Source: CAYYAQ01 sp964469555 (GTDB taxonomy: Bacteria; Planctomycetota; UBA1135; UBA2386). Taken from it: a stretch of 52,860 nucleotides of DNA. Below, in pieces: positions 25,335 to 34,047 of the stretch (its first letter is position 1; every line of letters starts with the position of its first letter). A program made the position numbers and the translations under genes. The stretch spans positions 1 through 52,860 of the forward strand of contig CAYYAQ010000016.1 in NCBI GenBank assembly GCA_964469555.1, written 5' to 3'. Below the pieces are notes generated by a model. It saw only the letters and a program-made list of their open reading frames with translations. It was not told where the DNA came from and did not search any database.

Positions 25335-25712
25335 TCAGCGCTGACGCTGGAACTTGGTGAGGTTCCACCAGACCAGGAGCAGGCCGATGGGCGTGAGGAT
25401 CAGGGCATACAGCCAACGCTTGGGCCGGGCGACGACGTGGTGCACAACCACGACGAGCGGCCCCCCTGGGAACTGTGCGCGGAATTCGTGCTTGCCGACC
25501 TCGGATGCGACGAAGCGCACCTCGCCGCGATCGTCTGCCATACCGACGTCTTCGAGCTGGCCCGACGGGGTGCGCACGCGAACCGTGATCCGAGCTGCGG
25601 GTTGACCAGCGCGGTCGACAGCGCGCACGACCACCGGCTCGTCCGGATGCGTCACCCGCGGGGGCGGATCCAGTCTTTGAGGCAACAGTAGAAAGGCGAC
25701 GGCGATTAGCAT
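25335..25712 (-). CDS. Small membrane-anchored protein with one Ig-like/carboxypeptidase-regulatory-like domain
   Basis: The 125-residue product starts at the ATG at 25712 (a longer frame upstream is the shadow of lipB). It has an N-terminal signal segment (MLIAVAFLLLPQ), one beta-rich domain (VVVRAVDRAGQPAARITVRV, then MADDRGEVRFVASEVGKHEF) and a C-terminal membrane helix (LYALILTPIGLLLVWWNL) with a basic cytoplasmic end. The gene is divergent from lipB and convergent with thioredoxin. It is a single-module relative of the domains found in the large proteins at 13674 and 37965. No function is known. Confidence 0.6.
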   Translation of the reverse strand: MLIAVAFLLLPQRLDPPPRVTHPDEPVVVRAVDRAGQPAARITVRVRTPSGQLEDVGMADDRGEVRFVASEVGKHEFRAQFPGGPLVVVVHHVVARPKRWLYALILTPIGLLLVWWNLTKFQRQR

Positions 25713-25781
25713 CCCGCGAGCATTGTTCGACAAGCTCGCAGCTTTCTCAACTCCCGTGGAATTCTCCTTGGCAGACCTCTC

Positions 25782-26432
25782 GTGACCGACGCGCCAACGC
25801 CCGACCAACCGCGAATCGTGGACCTGGGCCGTCGCCCGTACGGCCCCGTGCGCGAAGAGATGCTCGCGATGCTCGATCAGGTGCGCCGGAACGAATCCGG
25901 CGGGGTCGTGTTCCTGGTCGAACACGACCCCGTCTACACCGCTGGACGCGCGACGCCACCCGATCAACTGCGCGACGACATCGTCGAGATCGAACGGGGC
26001 GGCCAGATCACGTACCACGGCCCCGGACAACTCGTCGTCTATCCGGTGGTTCGCCTCCCGAAGAAAGACGTGCGCGCCTGGCTTCGAGCGATCGAGGCAT
26101 TCGGCGTCGCGGTGTGCGCAGAATTCGGCGTGCACGGCGTGCCCTCCGTCGACGGCACCGGCGTGTTCGTCGGCGGTCTCGACGACGGCGCGCGCAAGAT
26201 CGCCTCGATCGGCGTCGCCATCAGGCACTGGATCAACGTGCACGGGATCTCCATCAACGTCGATATGGACCTCAGCGCGTTCCACTCGATCCGTCCGTGC
26301 GGTCTCGATCCGAACGTGATGACCGACCTGCGCCGCGAAACAGGTCGTCCCGTCTCGCTGGATGAAGCGCGCGCCGCTGCCGCGGCATGCTTGCCCACGC
26401 TGCTCGGTTCCGGCTACTCTTCCGGCGAATGA
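25782..26432 (+). CDS. lipB: Octanoyl-[ACP]:protein octanoyltransferase
   Basis: LipB moves an octanoyl group from ACP to lipoyl domains of pyruvate and 2-oxoglutarate dehydrogenases and the glycine cleavage H protein, before LipA inserts sulfur. The 216-residue product shows VFLVEHDPVYTAGR, GGQITYHGPGQLVVYPVV, the catalytic lysine region ARKIASIGVAIRHWINVHG, and the catalytic cysteine in RPCGLDPN. The start is a GTG at 25782. The stop overlaps the xseA start by four bases (ATGA). No lipA is in the window. Confidence 0.95.
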   Translation: MTDAPTPDQPRIVDLGRRPYGPVREEMLAMLDQVRRNESGGVVFLVEHDPVYTAGRATPPDQLRDDIVEIERGGQITYHGPGQLVVYPVVRLPKKDVRAWLRAIEAFGVAVCAEFGVHGVPSVDGTGVFVGGLDDGARKIASIGVAIRHWINVHGISINVDMDLSAFHSIRPCGLDPNVMTDLRRETGRPVSLDEARAAAAACLPTLLGSGYSSGE

Positions 26433-28036
26433 CCGGGACCATCGAACTCGATTCTGACGGAGAGAATCTGCAGATCCGGTTCCCTTACCGTCCGGATCTT
26501 GTCGAGGACGTGAAGAGCATCCCCGGCCGCCGCTGGGACAAGGGCGGCAAGCTCTGGCGCGTTCCGGCGGGGCAGGTAGAGAATGCCGTCTCGATCCTCA
26601 TGCGCCACGGCTTCTCGATGTCCGCCGACGTGTCGAGTCTGCTCGCCGGCACGCAGGGCACGCTACCTGTCGACGAGGCGGAAGCGCCAGCCGGCACGGA
26701 CGAGGAATCCGCGCCCGAGACACTCACCATCAGTGGGCTGAACGAGAAGGCCAAGAAAGCCATCCAGGGCGGTTTCCCCGAACCGGTGTGGGTCGTCGGC
26801 GAGCTCGCCGACTACGACAAAAACAAGGATCGCCAACACCTGTTCTTCAATTTGCTCGAGAAGCGCGGCGAGAAGATCGTCGCCCAGGTCGACGTCGCGA
26901 TGTTCGAGCGCACGGCTAAAATGGTGCGCGCGAGACTCGACAACCTGCCCGAGCCGATGACGCTCGCGGACGGCATCGAAATCCGCGTGAGGGTGCGCGT
27001 CGACCTCTACCCCCGCAACGGACGTTTCCAGCTGATCGTCGAGGACATCGATCCATCGTTCACGCTCGGCAAGCTGGCGCTCGAACGGGAAGAGATCCTG
27101 CGCGAACTCCGGGAGAAGGGACTCGACAGCAAGAACCTCAGCCTCCCCCTCCCCATCCCGACGTTGCGGATCGGCGTGCTGGCAAGCCTGGACTCCGACG
27201 CGTGGAACGACTTCCACGAGGAGATCAAGACCTCCGGCATCGGATTCCATGTCACCAGTTACAACGTCCGCGTACAGGGAGACCTTCTCAAGCCGTCGAT
27301 GCTGCAAGGTCTGAAGTACTTCAAGAAGCGCGCGAAGGACTTCGACGTGGTCTGCATCATCCGTGGCGGCGGTTCGCGCACTGACCTCGCATGGTTCGAC
27401 AACCGCGACGTCGCGATCGCCGTGGCCGAGCACCCGCTCAAAATCATCTGCGGCATCGGACACCAGCGCGACCAGTCCGTCCCCGACGTGATCACGCACT
27501 CCGAGAAGACACCGACCGCGGCCGCCGACTACCTGATCGAACAATTCCATCACACCGAGGAGGTCATCAAAGACCTCAGCCGCTGCTTCGTGGATCTCGT
27601 ACGCCGGGTCCTCCGCGTCGAGGAGCGCCGGCTCGGCGAGTTGGGCCACAAGCTGCGCCATCGCGTGCAGAGCGCGCTGATCTTCGAACGGGAGAGACTG
27701 AAGAACGCTGTGCGCCAACTCGCCCACGCCACGAGCCACCGGTTCCGCGGCGAAAGCGACAATCTCGTCCGCCGCGGAGAACGTCTTCGCAGCGCGAGCG
27801 CACGACGCGTAGAGCGAGCGCGCGCTGTCCTCTCGACGCAGAGCGCACGACTTCGCTTGCTCGATCCGGAGAAGGTCCTCATGCGCGGCTACACGCTCGC
27901 GCGCGATGGCTCAGGCAGCATCCTCACTGACATCGCCGGCGTCGCAAAGGGCGCGACGATCGAAATCCAGTTCCGCGACGGTCGCGCCCGAACCACGGTC
28001 GATTCCGCCACCTTGAACAAGAAGCCCAGCAACTGA
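26429..28036 (+). CDS. xseA: Exodeoxyribonuclease VII large subunit with an extra N-terminal domain
   Basis: XseA with XseB degrades single-stranded DNA from both ends. The 535-residue product has the OB-fold DNA-binding domain (about residues 90-190, LTISGLNEKAKKAIQGGFPE and GELADYDKNKDRQHLFFNLL) and the catalytic domain with GHQRDQSVPDVITH and EKTPTAAADYLIEQF. A coiled-coil and a C-terminal segment with RGYTLARDGSG follow. The N-terminal 75 residues are not part of standard XseA: FPYRPDLVEDVKSIPGRRWD and KGGKLWRVP resemble the HARP-type annealing domain of SMARCAL1-like helicases (inference). The ATG at 26429 overlaps lipB by four bases. Confidence 0.92.
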   Translation: MTGTIELDSDGENLQIRFPYRPDLVEDVKSIPGRRWDKGGKLWRVPAGQVENAVSILMRHGFSMSADVSSLLAGTQGTLPVDEAEAPAGTDEESAPETLTISGLNEKAKKAIQGGFPEPVWVVGELADYDKNKDRQHLFFNLLEKRGEKIVAQVDVAMFERTAKMVRARLDNLPEPMTLADGIEIRVRVRVDLYPRNGRFQLIVEDIDPSFTLGKLALEREEILRELREKGLDSKNLSLPLPIPTLRIGVLASLDSDAWNDFHEEIKTSGIGFHVTSYNVRVQGDLLKPSMLQGLKYFKKRAKDFDVVCIIRGGGSRTDLAWFDNRDVAIAVAEHPLKIICGIGHQRDQSVPDVITHSEKTPTAAADYLIEQFHHTEEVIKDLSRCFVDLVRRVLRVEERRLGELGHKLRHRVQSALIFERERLKNAVRQLAHATSHRFRGESDNLVRRGERLRSASARRVERARAVLSTQSARLRLLDPEKVLMRGYTLARDGSGSILTDIAGVAKGATIEIQFRDGRARTTVDSATLNKKPSN

Positions 28037-28037
28037 C

Positions 28038-28265
28038 ATGGCTGCAAAGAAGAAGACTGATCTCACGTACTCGGAAGGCTCCGCCGAACTCGAAGCGATC
28101 CTCGACGAGATCGAATCTGGCGACACCGACATCGACGTCCTCTCCGAAAAGGTCGAACGGGCCGCAGAGTTGATCAACCTCTGCAAGGAGAAGCTGTCAG
28201 GTACCGAGTTGCGGGTAAACAAGGTCGTCGAGCAACTCGCAGCGGGCGACGACGAGGACGAGTAG
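28038..28265 (+). CDS. xseB: Exodeoxyribonuclease VII small subunit
   Basis: XseB binds along the coiled coil of XseA and is needed for activity. The 75-residue helical protein has the family pattern TYSEGSAELEAILDEIESGD and DIDVLSEKVERAAELINLCK, followed by an acidic tail. It starts 1 bp after the xseA stop, and its stop overlaps the GTG of the site-2 protease gene by a single base. Length and position make the call firm. Confidence 0.93.
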   Translation: MAAKKKTDLTYSEGSAELEAILDEIESGDTDIDVLSEKVERAAELINLCKEKLSGTELRVNKVVEQLAAGDDEDE

Positions 28266-28969
28266 TGGACCAGAACCACTGGGTCCACGCGATCCTCTTC
28301 TACGCGGTCCTGCTGATCAGCCTGGTCGTCCACGAGGCGGCTCACGCCTTGACGGCGTTGTGGGGTGGCGATCGCACTGCGTACCTCGGTGGTCAGGTCA
28401 CGCTCAACCCGATGCCGCACATCCGGCGCGAACCGTTCGGCACGGTGTTGCTGCCCATCGCGGTCCTCATCTTCAGCGACGCGACCATGTGCATGGGCTA
28501 CGCCTACACGCCCATCGATCCGATCTGGGCCTTTCGCCACCCGAAGAAGGCCGCGCTGATGTCGGCTGCGGGTCCGTTGAGCAATTTCGTGCTCGCGGGG
28601 ATCGCCCTGTTGGTCCTCAAGATCCTCGTCGTCCAAGGGCACGTGGAAGTCCGCTCTGCCTCGTTATTCGAGGTGTTCCTCCCCTCCGACGGTGCGAGGG
28701 ACGGCGCTCTGCTCGCGACGTGCAACATCTGCACGGTGTTCCTGTTGCTCAACCTGCTGCTGGGCATCTTGAATCTGATCCCGTGGCCGCCGCTGGACGG
28801 AGCGGGCATCCTCGGCGGCTTCTTTCCCAAGACGATGGGTCGCGTCTACGATTACCTGCGTACGCAACCGATCTTCATGCTCATGGGTTTCGCCGCGATC
28901 TTCTTCACGATCCAGAAGCCGGTGATCTGGGCGTTCAACTACGCCGTCATCCTGATCAAGGTCGGTTGA
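28265..28969 (+). CDS. Site-2 protease family (M50) membrane metalloprotease
   Basis: The 234-residue membrane protein has the zinc-binding HEAAH motif (VVHEAAHALTALWGG, residues about 19-33) and the second metal motif NLIPWPPLDGAG (around 172-183) of M50 proteases. It is a short form without a PDZ domain, similar to the rhomboid-like YwhC/Rip-type group, with several hydrophobic segments. Site-2 proteases cleave anti-sigma factors or other membrane substrates; no substrate is indicated here. The start is a GTG overlapping the xseB stop by one base, and it ends 7 bp before the convergent ceramidase-like gene. Confidence 0.88.
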   Translation: MDQNHWVHAILFYAVLLISLVVHEAAHALTALWGGDRTAYLGGQVTLNPMPHIRREPFGTVLLPIAVLIFSDATMCMGYAYTPIDPIWAFRHPKKAALMSAAGPLSNFVLAGIALLVLKILVVQGHVEVRSASLFEVFLPSDGARDGALLATCNICTVFLLLNLLLGILNLIPWPPLDGAGILGGFFPKTMGRVYDYLRTQPIFMLMGFAAIFFTIQKPVIWAFNYAVILIKVG

Positions 28970-28976
28970 TCCGACG

Positions 28977-30296
28977 CTACCGACCCACGATCGCCGCGCG
29001 CAGGAGTTCGCCCGCATCGCGACTCGGCGACATCGTCCGCTCGTAGGCGAACTCTGGGTCGACCGCGTCGACCCCGCGCATGATGTAGCCCACCTCGTCA
29101 TCGACGAGTCCGAACACGAGAAGGTCGGGCTTTCCGAGTGCGCGACGAATTTCTCCGGCCAACACCGGTTCCATCTCGCCCGGAACGCTCACCGCTTCGA
29201 ACGTCCCGATGCGGAGGTATCCCACCGAGGTCCGCAGGTTCCCGCCGTAGAGTTCGCGCCGGATCGCCCCGCTCAACCTTCCGACGACCAACCCCGGCGT
29301 CTTGAGCGGCAGATAGACATCGCGGCGACGCACTTCCACACCGGGGGCTTTCAATTCGTGCGCCGCGGCGAGCGCGCGCTCGCTGATCACGAGCAGCTTC
29401 CCGCCGACGACCGGTATTCCCTTCGCGCCGTGCGGACGGTACCTGGGCGTGACCATCGCGCCAAGCTCGCCGTTGACGAACACTGCCTGCCCGTGCCCCG
29501 CCGCACGCCACCGATCACACAACGTTCCCACCATGTCCGAGGACACCAGGGTGTTGTTCCGCCGCATCATCTCGGGATGGCAGGCGAAGTGAAGCAACGA
29601 CCCGAGTGGCTTGCCGTCGCTCTTCGCCCGCGCTTCCAACACGGTCACGCGCCGGTTGTACACACCGCGGCGATTCGAGTTGTCGACGAGTACTTCCGGC
29701 GTGAGTCGATCCTGACCTTGCCAGAGCGTCGCCGGGCGCGCGTTTTTCTCGGCCGCTGAGACGGCGTCGCGAATTCCACGCCGAACGACTCGGAGGTAGT
29801 CCGTGTCACGCCCACTCGTGAGGAAATAGAAGCCCCATAGCCCGATCAGGTCCGGGCCTGCATGGGTGTGCGACGAACAGATGAACACATCTCCGTTGGC
29901 GAAGCCGGTCAGACTCTGCTTGATCCACTCGACGTCCTCGCGCAGCAACCCGAGGTTATCGACGCCGACGATCGCGATCCGACGACCACCGATGATGAGG
30001 ACGACAGCCCGCGCCTTGAGCGGTGAGTGCACTCCGGTGGAGGGTTTGTTGAGGCTGAACCCCCCGAGATACTGCACGCCGTCCGGAGTGATGTCTGACT
30101 CAGCGAAGCCGGCGCAAACCTCGCCCGTAGTGATTCGGGCGTAGCTCGCGATGACGTCGGGCATCGAGCGCTGGAACAGGCCGGCGCAACTAGTGAACGC
30201 GATCAGCGGCAGTACGAGCGCGGCAATGGCGAATCGCCGGGACTCAGGTGCGCACGAGCGATCGCCGCGCGTTCTCCAGGACGGAACACAGTTCAT
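28977..30296 (-). CDS. Neutral/alkaline ceramidase-like lipoprotein
   Basis: The 439-residue product has a lipoprotein signal (FAIAALVLPLIAFTSCAG; lipobox FTSC). The domain resembles the N-terminal domain of neutral/alkaline ceramidases, which hydrolyse N-acyl-sphingosines: AGFAESDITPDGVQYLGGFS, the zinc-binding CSSHTHAGPDLIGLWG, and later FACHPEMMRRNNTLVSSDMV. It is shorter than a complete ceramidase, so the substrate may be another lipid or amide. I start at the ATG at 30296 because it gives a complete signal peptide; this overlaps the SirB1-like gene by 53 bp. A shorter start without ATG cannot be excluded. Confidence 0.72.
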   Translation of the reverse strand: MNCVPSWRTRGDRSCAPESRRFAIAALVLPLIAFTSCAGLFQRSMPDVIASYARITTGEVCAGFAESDITPDGVQYLGGFSLNKPSTGVHSPLKARAVVLIIGGRRIAIVGVDNLGLLREDVEWIKQSLTGFANGDVFICSSHTHAGPDLIGLWGFYFLTSGRDTDYLRVVRRGIRDAVSAAEKNARPATLWQGQDRLTPEVLVDNSNRRGVYNRRVTVLEARAKSDGKPLGSLLHFACHPEMMRRNNTLVSSDMVGTLCDRWRAAGHGQAVFVNGELGAMVTPRYRPHGAKGIPVVGGKLLVISERALAAAHELKAPGVEVRRRDVYLPLKTPGLVVGRLSGAIRRELYGGNLRTSVGYLRIGTFEAVSVPGEMEPVLAGEIRRALGKPDLLVFGLVDDEVGYIMRGVDAVDPEFAYERTMSPSRDAGELLRAAIVGR

Positions 30297-31161
30297 TGTC
30301 TTCGCGGTAACCGTACACGCGCAGCAGATTGCGGAGAAGACAATCCAGAATCTGGCAGTCGTGCACGTCTTCCAGGTACGACGTCGTGTGCAGGCTGTAG
30401 CCGGCGATGCGCAGGTAGCGAACGCAGTCGGCCTTGGTGACCTGCCGTCCTTCGTGATAGGGGTCGATGAGCACCGGGCGCGAGCCGTGAACACGGACCA
30501 GGAAGTGGTCCGGAATGGCGACGCCGGTCAGTTCGAGGCCCGCGCGGCGCCCGACGAGGATGAACATCAACGCCAGAACGACCGGCACGCCGCGACGAAT
30601 CGCGACCACGTCGTCGAATTGGATATTGGAGACCTCGTAGAAGCTCGACTGGCTACCGCCGTAGCCGAGCTGGTTGCTCAGGTAGCCGGTGAGGAGACGC
30701 GCACAGGTCATCGCCGACTTGCCGACGAAGCGAGGCTGGAGTTCGTCGGCGTACCCATCGAGTATCGAAGCGACTCCCGCCACGTCGACGTTCTCCATCC
30801 TTCGACCCATGCTCGACAACAACACCGCGCCGTACTCGAGGTTCTCCCAACTCATCTGACCCTCGCGGGGGATGACGGCGGCGTACTGCGAGACACGCGT
30901 GCGCCAGTCTTGCAGGTCGATGCTGCGCAACATGCCGTTCGCGTTGCTCTGCAACGCGGGTTCGCCATCGCTCGCGGCTTCTTCGAGCAAGGAACGCACG
31001 CTCTCGCCCCAAGCGAGAATCTGCGCGCGACACATCTGGATAACGGCGTGGTCTTGATCAGTCAACAAACTGATGGCGGCTCGCATCGACGAATTCGATG
31101 GTGCATCGCGTTGGTCTTCTTGCCGATCGGTGAACTCTGGAGAACGCATGTTCAAAAGCAT
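30244..31161 (-). CDS. SirB1/transglutaminase-like core 2 family protein
   Basis: The 305-residue protein matches the SirB1-type transglutaminase-like family. The conserved block is QLGYGGSQSSFYEVSNIQFD and VVAIRRGVPVVLALMFILVG, followed by GLELTGVAIPDHFLVRVHG and VLIDPYHEGRQV. Helical repeats precede it (about residues 40-160). No signal peptide or membrane segment is visible. The family's activity is not known. In many bacteria it lies with translation-related genes; here it overlaps the ceramidase-like gene that follows. The first ATG at 31161 is used; another at 31149 is as good. Confidence 0.75.
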   Translation of the reverse strand: MLLNMRSPEFTDRQEDQRDAPSNSSMRAAISLLTDQDHAVIQMCRAQILAWGESVRSLLEEAASDGEPALQSNANGMLRSIDLQDWRTRVSQYAAVIPREGQMSWENLEYGAVLLSSMGRRMENVDVAGVASILDGYADELQPRFVGKSAMTCARLLTGYLSNQLGYGGSQSSFYEVSNIQFDDVVAIRRGVPVVLALMFILVGRRAGLELTGVAIPDHFLVRVHGSRPVLIDPYHEGRQVTKADCVRYLRIAGYSLHTTSYLEDVHDCQILDCLLRNLLRVYGYREDNELCSVLENARRSLVRT

Positions 31162-31519
31162 AGCAACTGCAGAGAGCGTTGGCGATCAACGACGCGCAAG
31201 TCACGACGTGTCGTTTGTCACCGCAACCCATCGAATGCGCGTGCATGCGACCGATGACATGGCACATCTTGGACATCACGAGTCGCGGTACGCTCCGCGG
31301 TGCTCCCAATCGCCCACGCCTTCGTGATTGCATAACGCCACTGCGAAGGGAACTTCTCGATTGTCATACCGAGACCACCTCTGTGCCGTGTCGCGTTTGT
31401 CGTCTTCAACAACACACAACGGGTGCGATCCGAACAACGCGTACGCTCCGCACCTGCACGCTTACGGTTCGCTGCCGCGAGCCACTGATTCGCTCGGCGA
31501 CGCAAAGTGAAGTCTGGGC
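31162..31519. other. About 360-bp intergenic region before the tRNA-Leu terminator
   Basis: No gene is visible. Short frames exist on both strands, but none has a recognisable domain or a ribosome binding site. The left edge should carry the promoter of the SirB1-like gene, which is transcribed leftwards from 31161. The right edge is the terminator of the tRNA. I see no repeats, attachment site or remnant here. Confidence 0.5.
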
Positions 31520-31555
31520 AAAAATTCGGCGGGGTCAACGTCGTCAACCCCGCCG
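31520..31555 (-). terminator. Rho-independent terminator of tRNA-Leu
   Basis: On the minus strand, directly after the tRNA 3' end, CGGCGGGGT pairs perfectly with ACCCCGCCG, extended by four more pairs (two of them G-U) to the loop GAC, and is followed by a run of five T after AA. Hairpin coordinates are 31527-31555 and the T run is 31520-31526. It is the clearest factor-independent terminator in the window. Confidence 0.9.
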
Positions 31556-31560
31556 TGTCA

Positions 31561-31649
31561 TGGTGCCGAGAACAGGAGTCGAACCTGCACTCCCCGTAAA
31601 GGGAACCAGCCCCTCAAGCTGGCGCGTCTGCCAATTCCGCCATCTCGGC
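31561..31649 (-). tRNA. tRNA-Leu (anticodon GAG)
   Basis: The minus strand folds into a class II tRNA. The acceptor stem is GCCGAGA paired with TCTCGGC, then discriminator A and an encoded CCA. The D arm contains GGCGGAATTGGCAGACGC. The anticodon arm is CCAGC-TTGAGGG-GCTGG with anticodon GAG, reading CUC and CUU leucine codons. A long variable arm (GTTCCCTTTACGGGGA region) and the T arm GCAGGTTCGACTCCTGT follow. The long variable arm fits leucine. A terminator lies 5 bp beyond the CCA end. Confidence 0.97.
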
Positions 31650-31809
31650 CGGATCAGGGCGCGGCAGTCTACCTGAGGTCCCACCTGAGGCAAGTGACAA
31701 AAACAGGACGCAGAACCTGCAAAAAAAAGAACGCTTCCGACCGCGGCGGGAAGCCCGAGAACCGGGGTCGCGCGTGGTGGTCTCGCCACCGCGGGGCATG
31801 GAACACGTT

Positions 31810-33909
31810 CTATCGCCCGTACTCGGGTGAGAGGACTCTCCCCCACACCTTGAGGCTCGTCTCGGTCAGCACCATCTGGAGGTAGGCAGCCTTGAACGTG
31901 CGCACGAACTGGCTGAACTGCTTCAGCGTGGCCTGGTCGGCGATCAAATCCCTCGCGTGCTGCGCACCCCATAGTTTCCTGAGTTCCACGAGAACGTCGG
32001 CCTCGAACGCTTCGACCTGATCCTCGGGGATCTTCGCGACCGATCCAAACGGTCTCCATCGCGACTTGCGGAACGCGAACACTTCGGCGCGGGACCGGTT
32101 CTTGAACCCGAACGAGGGGTCCATACCTCCGCCCAACGTCTTGTGGTAGTTCTCGAAGTCCTCGGCGACTTCCCTGAGTTTGTCAGCCCAGAGGAACACG
32201 ACGCCGTTCATCGCCGAAGGCATGTCCTTCACGAACTCCACGAACTCGTCTTCGGTGCGACGCGATCGACCATCGACCATCGCTTCCACCATGCGGCGGA
32301 TGAAGGGACCCGAGTTTCCAAAGATGAAGTACTCACCGAGCGTGGCGACGGCGATCGATCCAGTGCCTGCGATGTCGGGGATGGCGAACTCGAACGCGAC
32401 ATCCGATTGCACACCGGCTCTCGACAGCGCGAGCTTCTGCGCGTGGACGATCCCGAACGCCCGGCGGTTCGCGTTGATGTGCGTGACGAGGTCTTTGAAG
32501 GGCTGGTTCATGACGCGCTTGCTGCGCGACCCCTTCTTGACCCAGAACACCCACGCCCATTGCGGGAACGGTGAGTCGAACTTCACCTTGAAGAGTTTCT
32601 TCGTCCCTTCCCCACGACGATTGGGTCGCAGGATCACGCCGACGCGAGACTCCAGGCTCACCGACAGCTTCCTGACAAGATCGTCGAAACCCTTGTACTT
32701 ATGCGTCTGGCGGATCGCCTGATCGACGAGATCACGCTCGTCCTTCACCAGGGCGTCCTCGAACATCTCGCGGATGAACGCGCCCGCGTTGATCTTCATC
32801 GCCGCGGCACCGCATGCGTCTCTCGGCACCAGGTTGAAGAACTTGTTCATCCACTCCACGCGCGGCGTCGGGTCCGCCGTGTAGATCGGCTTTTGAAACG
32901 CACTCAACTCGTTGTTGTTCACGACGAGGTGACTGAGCATCGAGATCGAATACGGCTCGAAGATGAGCGACCCGGAGAGGAACCTGTAGCTCTTCTTGTT
33001 GATGAACGACGCGAGGATCTTCTCGTTGCGGTTATCGTCGTTGCTCGCGGCCGGCCATTTGTCGAATAAGGGGATCTTCGGGATCAGCTCGCGCACGTTG
33101 AAGTGCATCTCGAGCGCGTTCGGATCATCCACTCCGGTCCGCTTGATCCACTCCATCAGCGGTTCGTGCACGCCATTCCTGTAGTGCGACGACACTTCGA
33201 GAGACTCGACGTTCTGCGTGTTGCCCTCGGCGAGCTCGAGCGAATGGACCAACAGCTGCCGGTCATTCGCGATCATCACGCAGTCCTTGAACCGGGTGAG
33301 GAAGAGGTCCTGGTTGTCCTTCTTGACGTGGAGCTTGTAGAACCCGCCGTCGTCGTCGGTCAGGATCAGGCCCTGCCTGGCCATCTCCTCCCGCATGAAG
33401 TCTCGCTCGAGCAGACCGAACGCCGCCTTGCCTCGCCAGCTGACCCGGGTGTATGCGCACCAGGTCGCGTCATCGAGCCCTTGATCACCGAACCGCCCGG
33501 CAATCTGGACCTCCTCGCCGATGAGATCATCGACCGGGTGGAGGAACGACGTGTCTTCCCGCATCTGCAGGAACTGGGCGCGAAGGCTGGCGAGTTGGGG
33601 GCCGATGCCGAGTCCTTGGTACCACGCCCCCCGCCTGATCTTTCCCCAAGCCGTGGACTTGCCGATGCTCTCGAGCGCGGGGACGTACGGGAACTGGTCG
33701 CTGGCGCTCGATCCGTCCGCCAGCGTGAAGTCATCCCGGATGTTCGACTTTTGGAAGAAGAAATCGACACCCCGCGGCACCACCGCGCGCATGTTCGGAA
33801 GCGAACCCTCGAACGGGTTGAACAGGAAGAACGCGACCAGAAACAGCACGAGCAGGGCGAGGGAAGCCACCGAGATGGCCGAGATCTTCAAGAGCTTCCG
33901 TGCACGCAT
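31810..33909 (-). CDS. Large membrane-anchored protein of unknown function
   Basis: The 699-residue product begins MRARKLLKISAISVASLALL and continues hydrophobic to about residue 30, a single membrane anchor with a short basic cytoplasmic tail. The remaining approximately 665 residues are predicted extracytoplasmic, of mixed alpha/beta composition, with no repeats and no motif that I recognise. It resembles in layout the DUF3352-like proteins (a signal anchor followed by several hundred residues with alternating strands such as VMIANDRQLLVHSLELAEG and YFIFGNSGPFIRRMVEAMV), but that is tentative. I use the ATG at 33909; an in-frame TTG at 33945 would add 12 polar residues. It is divergent from the aminotransferase gene. 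Confidence 0.7.
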   Translation of the reverse strand: MRARKLLKISAISVASLALLVLFLVAFFLFNPFEGSLPNMRAVVPRGVDFFFQKSNIRDDFTLADGSSASDQFPYVPALESIGKSTAWGKIRRGAWYQGLGIGPQLASLRAQFLQMREDTSFLHPVDDLIGEEVQIAGRFGDQGLDDATWCAYTRVSWRGKAAFGLLERDFMREEMARQGLILTDDDGGFYKLHVKKDNQDLFLTRFKDCVMIANDRQLLVHSLELAEGNTQNVESLEVSSHYRNGVHEPLMEWIKRTGVDDPNALEMHFNVRELIPKIPLFDKWPAASNDDNRNEKILASFINKKSYRFLSGSLIFEPYSISMLSHLVVNNNELSAFQKPIYTADPTPRVEWMNKFFNLVPRDACGAAAMKINAGAFIREMFEDALVKDERDLVDQAIRQTHKYKGFDDLVRKLSVSLESRVGVILRPNRRGEGTKKLFKVKFDSPFPQWAWVFWVKKGSRSKRVMNQPFKDLVTHINANRRAFGIVHAQKLALSRAGVQSDVAFEFAIPDIAGTGSIAVATLGEYFIFGNSGPFIRRMVEAMVDGRSRRTEDEFVEFVKDMPSAMNGVVFLWADKLREVAEDFENYHKTLGGGMDPSFGFKNRSRAEVFAFRKSRWRPFGSVAKIPEDQVEAFEADVLVELRKLWGAQHARDLIADQATLKQFSQFVRTFKAAYLQMVLTETSLKVWGRVLSPEYGR

Positions 33910-34047
33910 ACGGCGGGAGGGTAACTGAGAGGGTTCCCCGGTCAAAGACGGCGAACCGCCCGAGATCTTCCCGACAATCTGGTCTGTTGCGTCGGGATAC
34001 CGGGGTCGGCTAACTTGCCCGGTTCAAAGCCCCCTCCGCGTGCCCGT

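Noticed and set aside
25333..25346. Perfect 14-bp palindrome CGTCAGCGCTGACG between thioredoxin and its convergent neighbour
   Set aside because: It overlaps the coding end of the membrane protein (codons for Gln-Arg-Gln-Arg), has no loop and no T run, so it is not a convincing terminator or operator.
30297..30494. Longer N-terminus for the ceramidase-like gene
   Set aside because: The extra residues are the out-of-frame shadow of the SirB1-like gene, and a complete lipoprotein signal begins from the ATG at 30296.
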